Part shown: positions 27,401 to 39,590 of the stretch, one piece after another
Layout: each line of letters begins with the position of its first letter
How positions within the stretch are numbered: position 1 is the first letter of the stretch
Assembly: GCA_963693285.1 (NCBI GenBank)
Contig: OY848922.1
Span: forward strand, 3,770,923 to 3,834,922
Direction of reading: 5' to 3'
From: Xestospongia muta
Lineage: Eukaryota; Porifera; Demospongiae; Haplosclerida; Petrosiidae
DNA length: 64,000 nt
Program-made: the position numbers and the translations under genes
The notes under the pieces: model-generated
Told to the model about the DNA's origin: nothing
The model's input: only the letters and a program-made list of their open reading frames with translations
Database searches by the model: none

Positions 27401-28962
27401 TAGGATCACTACGACTTTAGTGTTCTAAGATTTTTTGAAGATATGAATGAGTTTTGGACATGAACACAGAAACACAATTCATAGCTGCATATAGAGCACT
27501 TGGTCAACATTGCTCATCATTGTAACTTTAGAGCATCCATGCTCAGGAATAACAAAGTGTTCTGAATTGACAATGTACATTTGGAATGAAGACTACCCTC
27601 CAGAGGAATTATGAAATTCACAATAAGTTAGGTTTAGTCATTTTTAGTCTAGGTTTGAGCTGTAGTGGAAAAACTTTCTTGGTTGGTCATAATGTTCCAT
27701 ACTCATAACGTTTTTTTGTGACGAAAAGACAGATAACGTTTTCGTCAGTCTATCCACAACGTTAGAGTAACTTACACAAGATCGTGCGGATCTCTTTCGG
27801 CCGCCTCCTACAGGACAAACGAGCGAAAGAACGAACTTCTTTACCCTGCTACCATAAAGTACAATCCCTTACTTGTTTATTCTGATACCTTTGATAATTT
27901 ATTATCTTTATTGTGCGAAGTAACAAAGTTTATAAAAAATATTTTCTGGCACACGCGTAGGCGGACAACAATTATGTCAATTCGTACGAGCGGCAAAACT
28001 CTTCTCACGATCAAGCAAACTGAGAAAACTATAGCTGCTGGGATTGCTTGATGACTGAACTACAACAGCATAGCCAAACCATTTCTTTCAGCAAGGAGTT
28101 CACTTCTCCAAAGAGCAAAAGATCAGAGTGGGTGTGGACATGAGTATTCGGACACACCTTCATCAGTGCAGCGTGCTCTCAATGCGGCTCAACTTGTTTG
28201 CTCTCACTCTCGCCTTTGCTCTCAAATTGGTCATTGCTTTCATTATTGCTCTAATTCTCACCTTTAACTTTGCTCTCAACGTCATTGTGGCCTTTGCTCT
28301 CAACTTGTTCACTCTCATCATGGCCTTTGCTCTCAACTTTTTCACTCTCAGTGTTGCCTTTGCTCTCAACGTGTTCACTCTCACTGTTGCCTTTGCTCTC
28401 AACGTGTTCACTCTCATTGTGGCCTTTGCTCTCAACGTCTTCACTCTCATTGGGACCTTTGCTCTCAACGTGTGTCAATGAATGTGTGTCAAGGTGTATA
28501 GAATATAGTTGACAACAGAAAAAGCAGTTTACAAAACAGTATATTTCAGTGAATTCATTTGTATGTAAAACACAATATATCCTAGTCACACCCCAACTCC
28601 TCCTCTTCACTACACTTTACTACTCACAAATATATCTTTCTAACTCTAGCTTAATATTCACTTTTATTCTAATCAGTGCCAGCTTTAAGGAACTTGACAG
28701 TAGAGATAACCTCTCAGTAAACTTTACAAGTTACAATTGAGACTATATTTGGACTAACATTCAGAAAAACTTCAGTCATGACAATGAAATATTGACCAAA
28801 ATAAACTTATAAGAATCTAGATATACTTAATGAATCAAATGAAGTTAACCAAAAAACTACACTATGACTAACAATGAAATATTTGATGGAAAAGGAATGT
28901 TGGTAGCTTATTGCTGGTGACAAATGATACTTTAGCATTTTGTTTGTACAGATCATGCAAAA

Positions 28963-29011
<49 letters not shown>

Positions 29012-32000
29012 TGTTATAACATGATAAACTTATTCTTAGGTTAATTTGGTACATTGAACACAACAGGTACATGAGTGAAGTGATTATGTCAGTCTTCACA
29101 TTTAACAAACAATAACAAATAGCACAAAAGAGTATTTTCACTGATCAATAATAACATTTTAATATCATGCTTAGGATATTATTCATAAAATATGACTACT
29201 TGATGTAATCACACTGTGATCTTTCATACCTTATCGACAACAGTAATGTCAGCACCATTAGTAATTAATATTTTGATGATCTCTGGATGATTTTTGTAGG
29301 CTGCAATAAGTAATGCATTATCGCCATCCTGTAGTAATAAAACAAAGAAGCAGTACATATTCAATGAACACTATAAAGACAAATTTCAACTCAATGTATT
29401 ATTAACACATAATACATTTATGATTTTAATAATTTCACTTAAACATCCACTATGTTATATTGTCAACATGGTACAATTATTATAAAGTTATTTTCATGTA
29501 TATATACCTACTAAATATACTCTAGACTAGTATACTACATTACTAAACTCTTAACAAACCAATCTATCTAAACACAGGTATAATTAATATAATTGTGCCA
29601 GAGAACCTCTGCAACTTTTAGGAATATAATAAGTATATCAAATATAAGGTCACAGTTATGAAAGCTGCAACTAAACTAGTAGCTGTTTTTTGACAAGACT
29701 ATAGTTCAAGCTAAATGCTTGAAGTAATCCTTTTATCAATGAATTAAAACAAAAAATAAGTATTCCATATTCCACACAATCTGCTATAATTATAAAAAAA
29801 TGGCTTAAGTTAAGCTAAATTGATTAGAGAGTGTGAAAATTATGTAATTAAGTATATACTTCAGATAGGGCAGTTATTATAGTAGAAATGCAAAACAATA
29901 ACTTTTCATTTGTATTTGTCGTTATTGATGTTACACAATTAACAGTCTAGTCTATCTTTTACAAAAGATAACAGAGACTCATTTTCAGTGATTTATTCAT
30001 ACTGGCTTATGTGTATATTATATACATATTGTTAAAAGGTTAGCAGTAAAAAAGTGAAAACCATTATTTAGATTTTTACAGAAGAAAGTTCAGTAAATAA
30101 TATATATAAAATTATCATAATTTCTTCAACTTTGGATGAACATATGAAAGAGAATTTTTATAAGTTTTATGTGCCAAATTTAGTAGTGTTGATCTAATTA
30201 ATTAACATTGGTATTTGTGATATCTCTTTTCATTTAATGACAAACTGTATACCTGCAACTACTAATAATGTAATTGTGTTGTTATCTCTGTTTAATAAAT
30301 AATGCAAGTACACTATGTTATCTCACTTTATTAATTACAGTCATATCTGCCTCTTGTTCCAATAAGAACTCAGCCACTTTGAGATGTCCCTTCATACATG
30401 CTAACATCAATGGAGTATTACCATCCTAAAGAATTATAAATATGATATAAAATGGTCAATTTGAAGAAAATCATTATGTGCAATATAACAATTGCCTTTA
30501 GTCACAACAAGATAGGAAAATGCTTTAATTTAGCATAATATTATAGAACTTAACCTAATCACAATTCAAACATTATAAAAAGTATTGTTTTAGCTTCACC
30601 AATCAAAATGGCATTCATCTATAAATAATATTGTATTGCTATGTCCCAAAGATTATTTCTTTTCGAGCATATCATTTCATAACACACAGAGATGAAAATA
30701 TTTTAATGTAGTACAGCAATATAGATAAGAAATAGCTAGGTTTATACTAACAAAATTAAACTTTAATCAACTTTAAGAGTACTGGAGATGCCAAGAAGTT
30801 TAATTGAATAATCATACTGCATGGCTATCAAAATTTATTAGTGCAGCATCAGTGGTGTTAAAGTTGCTGTAACAGCTATTTAATTGATGAGGACCGTCTT
30901 TGATACAATCTTACAATTAAGACTATATTTGACTAACATTCCGAAAAAAAGAGCATTGATCTAGTAGATGATCCCATCCAAACTTAGACTTTGAAGACAA
31001 AATATGGCAGTCTTGTTTCGTCTAAGAAAAAAATTTACAGACAGAAATTGTCCTAGTAGACAAGTTGTGCTGCAACATTGATCCAAAAATTGATTATTGG
31101 TGCTGGATTCAATCCTATCTTGTTAAATTCCAACCAATTGTGGAGAAATATCATGTGCTAAAGTTTACATGTGAATTAATTACAATGGGTGTAACGTAAA
31201 GTTCTAAATTAATTTATAACTGAACTAATAATATACTCAAGTATGTGGTAGCACTTTTGTAAATTTAATATGAGTCAATTCTGTCTTTAGTTTAATTAAT
31301 TTTAGTCCGAACAAGTGGTTGGAGTGTAAGAAAAATGTTAGACTACAAAACCTTCACGTTTACAAGCAAGTGTTTGAGATAAGACTATGGCTTTAATTGC
31401 AGCCAAATATTTGTTTGGGTATCATCAACATTGTTAGGAGTATGTAATACTTAATACCCTATTAATAATATAAAGTTTAAATCATAGCAAATAACTAGAA
31501 AACAGACAAAGAATTTTGACAAAGAACAAACGAATGAAATGGTCTAACTGTAATAATTTAGTATTATTTCCTATTGTTGTACGGCTTTGTTAAAATAATT
31601 GTGTGCACTTCCTGTTCTCTCATCAGTTGTAATCATTGTTGGCTAGTTGATATGAGAGTTATTTCTAAAGCTGCGTAAACCTACTATATCATATTGGTGG
31701 CGAAGCTATTTATTAGAAGCAATGATAACAAGGTTGCTAATATGATTTGACGAGTTTGATCCCAAACTGGAGAGTTGGAACAGTAGACAGAGAGACTGTG
31801 ACATTTCCTGGATGGTAATGGTATTGAAGATGCTGGAAGGAAACAGTCTATATATTTATCAGTTGTAGGACCAATCACTTAAAAGCTATTCACAAATCAT
31901 ATTGCACAGAAAAGCAAAGTAAGAAAGGCTGCAACAACTTACAAAAAATTCTCTAGGATCACTACGACTTTAGTGTTCTAAGACTTTTTGAAGATATGAA

Positions 32001-35000
32001 TGAGTTTTGGACATGAACACAGAAACACAATTCATAGCTGCATATAGAGCACTTGGTCAACATTGCTCATCATTGTAACTTTAGAGCATCCATGCTCAGG
32101 AATAACAAAGTGTTCTGAATTGACAATGTACATTTGGAATGAAGACTACCCTCCAGAGGAATTATGAAATTCACAATAAGTTAGGTTTAGTCATTTTTAG
32201 TCTAGTTTTGAGCTGTAGCGGAAAAACTTTCTTGGTTGGTCATAATGTTCCATACTCATAACGTTTTTTTGTGACGAAAAGACAGATAACGTTTTCGTCA
32301 GTCTATCCACAACGTTAGAGTAACTTACACAAGATCGTGCGGATCTCTTTCGGCCGCCTCCTACAGGACAAACGAGCGAAAGAACGAACTTCTTTACCCT
32401 GCTACCATAAAGTACAATCCCTTACTTGTTTATTCTGATACCTTTGATAATTTATTATCTTTACTGTGCGAAGTAACAAAGTTTATAAAAAATATTTTCT
32501 GGCACACGCGTAGGCGGACAACAATTATGTCAATTCGTACGAGCGGCAAAACTCTTCTCACGATCAAGCAAACTGAGAAAACTATAGCTGCTGGGATTGC
32601 TTGATGACTGAACTACAACAGCATAGCCAAACCATTTCTTTCAGCAAGGAGTTCACTTCTCCAAAGAGCAAAAGATCAGAGTGGGTGTGGACATGAGTAT
32701 TCGGACACACCTTCATCAGTGCAGCGTGCTCTCAATGCGGCTCAACTTGTTTGCTCTCAATCTCGCCTTTGCTCTCAAATTGGTCATTGCTTTCATTATT
32801 GCTCTAATTCTCACCTTTAACTTTGCTCTCAACGTCATTGTGGCCTTTGCTCTCAACTTGTTCACTCTCATCATGGCCTTTGCTCTCAACTTTTTCACTC
32901 TCAGTGTTGCCTTTGCTCTCAACGTGTTCACTCTCACTGTTGCCTTTGCTCTCAACGTGTTCACTCTCATTGTGGCCTTTGCTCTCAACGTCTTCACTCT
33001 CATTGGGACCTTTGCTCTCAACGTGTGTCAATGAATGTGTGTCAAGGTGTATAGAATATAGTTGACAACAGAAAAAGCAGTTTACAAAACAGTATATTTC
33101 AGTGAATTCATTTGTATGTAAAACACAATATATCCTAGTCACACCCCAACTCCTCCTCTTCACTACACTTTACTACTCACAAATATATCTTTCTAACTCT
33201 AGCTTAATATTAACTTTTGTTCTAATCAGTGCCAGCTTTAAGGAACTTGACAGTAGAGATAACCTCTCAGTAAACTTTACAAGTTACAATTGAGACTATA
33301 TTTGGACTAACATTCAGAAAAAAAGACCATTGATTTTGGAATAACTATCAAATAAAAAAATGATAGCATAATTGTATTGGATAGAAGATTACAAATTGCT
33401 ACCAAGTGATAAAATCATTATGAACAAGTACTGTTAATGGTGGTAAGCACAGCAATGACTTCTTATAAACTTGTGTTATGGTCAGCCATAACATTTTCTT
33501 AGGTCAGTGGTAGTTCTAAGTGAAATGAATATCAAGATATAGCATCAAGAATAATTACACTTGTCATTAATGGTTCCTACAAGAGTTCTTTGACTATAGA
33601 ATAAATATACTGATCATTTTTCCATCAGACTAGCAATATTATTATATAAAGTATCCTCAATATAATCCACCTATTGGTTACTTTTGAAACTGATTTTTTT
33701 GATCATTATATTATTTTAAAAATTCCCAAAAAGTTTATGGAGACAACTTTGTCTGTTTCTGCTCTCTATTGTCCATACCTTTTATTAATCTCAACTTTCA
33801 AATAATAAATAACTCTATCACATTTATATATGTCTTCACTAGCTCTATTATAGAATGATATTCCCCTGCTGAGCTTGAACCTGTCATTTTCTATATTGAA
33901 ATCTTTACTTAATGAAGTGTTTTTGTGTGACATATTACCAAACTTTCATTCTTTTATAATCCCTGCAAGTTTCATCTGGTGTACTCATGTAATAAATATT
34001 CTAATCATTCTAGTAAGTTATAAAAGGTTCTGTTTAATGATATCTATTATATCTATTATGTCTTACTTCAAATGATGACTGAAACTAATGAAATTAAGTG
34101 TCTACAAATTCTGTTGAGTTGTTTAAGCAACAACATTGTCTATTTCTAATTCTTATTTCCCCTAGACTTATACATACACTTTTGAGGCCATAGTTTTACA
34201 TGGATTTAATAAAGACTGTACAACATGTAATAGCTGCTTCCTCTTTTGCTTTATTTTATAGAAAACTCAGTTCTAAGACTACCATTTCTTTCATGTTTGA
34301 TAAAGTTATGAAAATGTTTGTTAATCCAAATACTAAAATGGATCATCTTTCACTTCTTATACCAACCAATGGCATAGCTCTGATCATTAAGGATTACTGT
34401 GTCTTAGCTGCAGTCATGATATAAAGAAAGATGGCCAAAAACCTTCTATCCATACTTAATGACTGAAACAATGTTAGCAAGAAACTTAACTATGACTACA
34501 ACATTGTTCTACAGTCATGCTCAAATACAGTTACTGTAATATACTCTAGATGGTATGTCATGATATACTGCATTACTATTCAATAATGGAAGACCCCATA
34601 ATAAATAGAGAGTACTTAACAAACCAGTCTATTCAAATGCAGCAAGTAACAAAGGAAATTATGTATGCACAAAGTAATGAGTGTAATGAATGTAATAATG
34701 TTACAAACTTAAAACACATGGTAAACCTGATAGCACAAGTGTATTATGGTCATTGAAAAGGAATAGATACAGTATTAAAGATCATTAATAACAATTACAT
34801 CAAAATAAACAGATAAGCAAAAATATTACATACAAATACAACTACATACATTTCCCTTTATCTATAACCAGAGATGAAAATATTTTAATTAGCACAGCAT
34901 TATAGATCTCTTTATGAGACATTAATATTTTGCTAAGACATTTCTATTATACAAATTTATATTGTAATAACTAATTTTAAAACATTCTAAAGTTTATTGG

Positions 35001-38000
35001 TTGCACAAGAAATATATATATTGCTGAATGTATTATAATTCATAAATAAAAGTTTGCTATGTTACTTTTTAATATAATGTTATTTCACATACATAATAAC
35101 AGATGTCCTAACACTAGTAACTTGTGTTATGTTCAGACATAATGTTTTTTAAATGAATAGTAGCATATAAATGAAATGAATATCATGATAAAGCATCAAC
35201 AGTACAGTTGACGTTAAAAGGTTTCAATGAATGTGTCTCATAGAGTATAGGATATAGCTGTTGAATTACAGTAAACAGGAAGAGCGCTTTACAAAGCACC
35301 ACATTTCAGCAAATGTTTACATGGAAACAAGTATTATATGTAAAACACTATGTATCCTAGTCTCATACAAACTCCTCCTGTTCACTACATGCTTGTTACT
35401 ATTTACAAATCTCTGTCTAAGTATATCGCTTCATTTGTTTTCTTTTATTCTATTCGGGGCCAGCATTAAATAATTTTGACATATTGTTTCGTTTGTTTTC
35501 TTTTTATTTTACTCAAAGCCAGCATTAACTGATTTTGACAGTAGAGATGACCTCTTATTGAATTTTTGATATTCATTAAATATAACAGAGATTTGTAGTC
35601 ATAATTTGGAAAAGATTCAGAAGGCTCTACTGTACATTACATTTGTTTTGTTAAGTTATTCACTCAAGCTTTGTGTGGTGACTGTTTTTTAACTGCAGTC
35701 ATGACATGAAATATTGACCAAAACAAGCTTATAAGAATTATACTTAATAAATCAAATTAAGTTAACAAAAAACTACACTATGACTAACAAAGAAATATTT
35801 GATGAAAAAGGAATGTTGGTAGCTTATTGCTGGTGACAAATGATACTTGAGTATTTCGTTTGTACAGATCATGGAAACTATACATGTACAGAGTTATAAC
35901 ATGATAAACTTATTCTTAGGTAATTTGGTACATTGAACACACCAGGTACATAATTGAAGTGATTATGCTAGTCTTCACATTTAACAAACAATAACAAATA
36001 GCACAAAAGAGTATTTTCACTGATCAATAATAACATTTTAATATCATGCTTAGGATATTATTCATAAAATATGACTACTTGATGTAATCACACTGTGATC
36101 TTTCATACCTTATCAACAACAGTAATGTTAGCACCATTAGTAATTAATATTTTGATGATGTCTGGATTACTATTGGTGGCTGCAATATGTAATGCAGTAT
36201 GGCCATCCTGCAACAATAAAACAAAGAAGCAGTACATATTCAATGAACACTATAAAGATAAATTTCAACTCAATGTATTATTAGCACATAATATGTTTAT
36301 GATTTAAATAATTTCACTTAAACATCCACTATGTGATATTGTTAACATGGTACAATTATTATAAAGTTATGTTCATGTATATATACCTACTAAATATACT
36401 CTAGACTAGTATGCTACATTACTAAACTCAAACCAATCTATCTAAACACAGGAATAATTAATATAATTGTGCCAGAGAACCTTTGCTACTTTTAGGAATA
36501 TAATGAGTATATCCAATAATAGGAAGAAGAGAGATTACTATTAGTTATTGTAGAGTCTGAAGGACCTAATCTACTCAGAAGAGACTGGTTGAGCACATGA
36601 TAAATCAGGTCTGAGTGAAGGAAGAGTTAACAACACCCTTTTCAAGATACTCTGATATTTTCCAAAATGAACTAGGCACCATCAAAGCTGTAACTGCCAG
36701 CATTGTAGTAAAAGAGAGAGCCACTCCAAGATTTTGTCATCCATGACTGGTACCATTTGCACTCCGTTCAAAGGTAGAAAAACTTGCTGTTTTAAAAATT
36801 ATTATAACTCTTGTCTCTAATATTATACATTGCATATGTCTTAAGCTACCTTCGAATGTATTAGTGTAAAAGACTTCATAGGATTGTATCATGTTGATGA
36901 TATCAAGATGGACACAATTGTTGCTGTATTAAAAGACATGATTCTTTGATTAAATCTGAACCTATCAATCTGTAGGATCCAGTGTTATGACAGTGCACCT
37001 AATATGAAGAAAGCTGCTGCAAAAATTAAGGCTACTGAGCCCAAAGCCCTTTACCTACACTGCTATGACAATAGTTTGAACTTGGCTGTGTCAGATACTA
37101 TTAAATTCACCTAGCCAATGATCATGCTTTAGAAATTTGTAAGCTTGTCAAATATTCTCCAAGAATATGAAAATGAAAGAGGAGTTGACACCACATGTTC
37201 CTGGCCTCTGCACATTTTGTCCAACTCACTGGGTTGTAAGAGGTAACTCATTTTAAAGTATTCATTGAAATTATCAGAAAGATTATTAACAAACATTTAA
37301 CTGACACAGTTAATCATAAAGAAATACTTAATAACTTTATCACTATTAATGATGAATGTTGTAAACATTTTGGAATACTTCCTTAAGAAATTAGCATTTG
37401 GTCTGTGTATACTGTAAACATCTATTTTATTCTTTTTTCAATGATCATGAATTGCTGCAATTTTAGTACTTCATTTCCAATGGCCTGGGCAGCTCATTTC
37501 AGCTTTCTAAACCCCTGTATATTTGTTTTATAAATGGTTGTCAAAGCTTAGCTGTGATTCTAGACATGTATATACAATATATATATTATTTATATTATGT
37601 GTTGTAGTTATATTGTGTGCTAATTTTCACATATAAGCCTTATCAACCATAGATAAGCTACAGAAGTTACACCTACAAGATTGCCATGGTAACTACCGTA
37701 GTTCAACGCGTAAGTACACATGGGCGATTGGAGTTTATTTTGAATTTCAAAGTTGTAGGCGCTTACTAGGGATTTTAAAAAGGCTTCTAATAAGCGCCCA
37801 TGTATGAATAATTAATTAATTACAATCAGGCATATAAATTTGTCACACCACAAAGTATTTCAGATTCTGAATCATCTCACCAAGAATCTGCACGTATGAC
37901 TGATCTCTAATTTGTAACAGAATCATTTACATGAAACTATCATGTTAACAAGTCAATATCGAGTCCAGATATAGGGGAGACACTTTCAACAAAGAAGGAA

Positions 38001-38401
38001 CACAACAATCCTCATGATAGATTCACTGTTGCTGTGATGAAGGGCAAATTGATAGTTGGTCATATCCCAAAAGAAATTTCAAAGATATATTAGTTCTTTC
38101 TTCACAAAGGAGGAACGATACCCTGTACAGTCAAGGACAAAAAAAGAAGATCCTCCATTGAGCAAGGCAGTTTAGAAGTGCCTTGTGAGCTGACTTTTCA
38201 ATTCCAAACGGAACAAAAGACAATGAAACTTTAATGTCTGAAATTTGAAAATTGATAGCCTAACTTTTTTCTTATAGCTCAACAAGTGCGACAAAAATAT
38301 GATGGTGGGCGCTTACGTAGGGGTAGGCGCTTGTTTTGGGAATAATGGTACCTGATTTGTGAAAAGGTACCGCTTCTTTCAAACCACTATAAACCATTGA
38401 C

Positions 38402-38472
<71 letters not shown>

Positions 38473-39531
38473 GTATGATATAATTCAAAGCATGGCATGA
38501 CACATAACGCTACTTTACATTTATTTGAAATTGTATGTTGTGGTCTTTCTATCATTTTGTTTCTTATGACTACAGACAATACATTCATGTGGTGATTGTT
38601 TTCACTTGAATGAGATGGTATTTTTCCAAGGAAATGACACTCATGAAGGCATGCATCTGGAGGGTGTCGTGGACAAGATGCAGATGAAGTAAGATCAATA
38701 CTGGCTCTGGTGAGTATTTGTGTTTGTATTGCTAGCTTTATAAACGGTTATCAAAGCTTAGTCGTGATTCTAGACATGTATATACAGTATATATATTATG
38801 TATATTATGTGTTGTAGTTATATTGTGTGCTAGTTTTCACATATAAGCTTTGTCAAGGATAGATAAGCTACTGAGGTTACACTTACCAGATTGCCATGGT
38901 AACTACTAGTCAGTCATCTTCATTATTGTAACCTAGGTTGTGTATTTTACAGTATATACCGTAGTTCCCTGAGTAAGTACCCATGTGCACTTGCAGTTCA
39001 TTTGGAATTTGAAAGATGTGGGAGCTTACTAGGAATTTTAAAAAAGACTTCTAATAAGCGCCCATGTATGAAGAATTAATTAATTGATAGTTGTTCATAT
39101 CGGCAAAAAAATTTTAAAGATATGTTGGTTGTTTCTTCACAAAGGAGAACGATACCCTGTATAGTCAACGACAAAAGGAGAAGATCCTCCATTTAGCAAG
39201 GCAGTTTAGAAGTGCCTTGTGAGCTGACCTTTTCAATTCCAAACAGAACAAAAAACAACGAAACTTTAATGTCTGAAATTTGAAAATTGCTAGCCTAACT
39301 TATTTCTCATTGCTCAACACGTAATAATAGCCACAGTAACCACAAATCTCAGATGGTGAGATGGGGGTGTGCACTTACATGGGGAATTGACATTTTTCTT
39401 TAACGACAATAATATGAGGTTGGGCACTTACATAGATGTGGGCACTGGTTTGGGGAACGACAGTATATATATATGTGACCTAATTTGTGAAAAGGGACCA
39501 CTTCTTTCAAACCATTATAAATGCTTGACAG

Positions 39532-39590
<59 letters not shown>

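Larger units (their letters stand above)
24213..28767. repeat. 4.55-kb tandem duplication, copy 1
   Basis: The segment beginning ACTTCAGTCATGACAATG is repeated 4555 bases later with only scattered substitutions (roughly 20 noticed by eye). It contains ankyrin exons 9 and 10, introns, a gypsy gag relic, a CpG-rich islet and a 33-bp minisatellite. Confidence 0.93.
28768..33320. repeat. 4.55-kb tandem duplication, copy 2
   Basis: Direct tandem copy of 24213-28767, in the same orientation, containing exons 7 and 8. The end of copy 1 (GACTATATTTGGACTAACATT at 28741) recurs at 33294 before unique sequence. Either a very recent duplication or two haplotypes placed in series. Confidence 0.93.
37530..38650. 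repeat. About 1.2-kb tandem repeat, copy 1
   Basis: TTCTAGACATGTATATACA through the MITE, TA array and CATGGCATGACACATAAC recur at 38735-39715. Confidence 0.75.

Noticed and set aside
28128..28512. Forward-strand open frames of 80-117 codons rich in Phe, Ala, Leu and Ser
   Set aside because: Produced by the 33-bp minisatellite, which has no stop in several frames. The hydrophobic repeats are the antisense reading.
38379..38588. Open frame with a long Tyr-Ile run
   Set aside because: Only the TA microsatellite being read; no protein features outside it. The same holds near 24313 and 39369.
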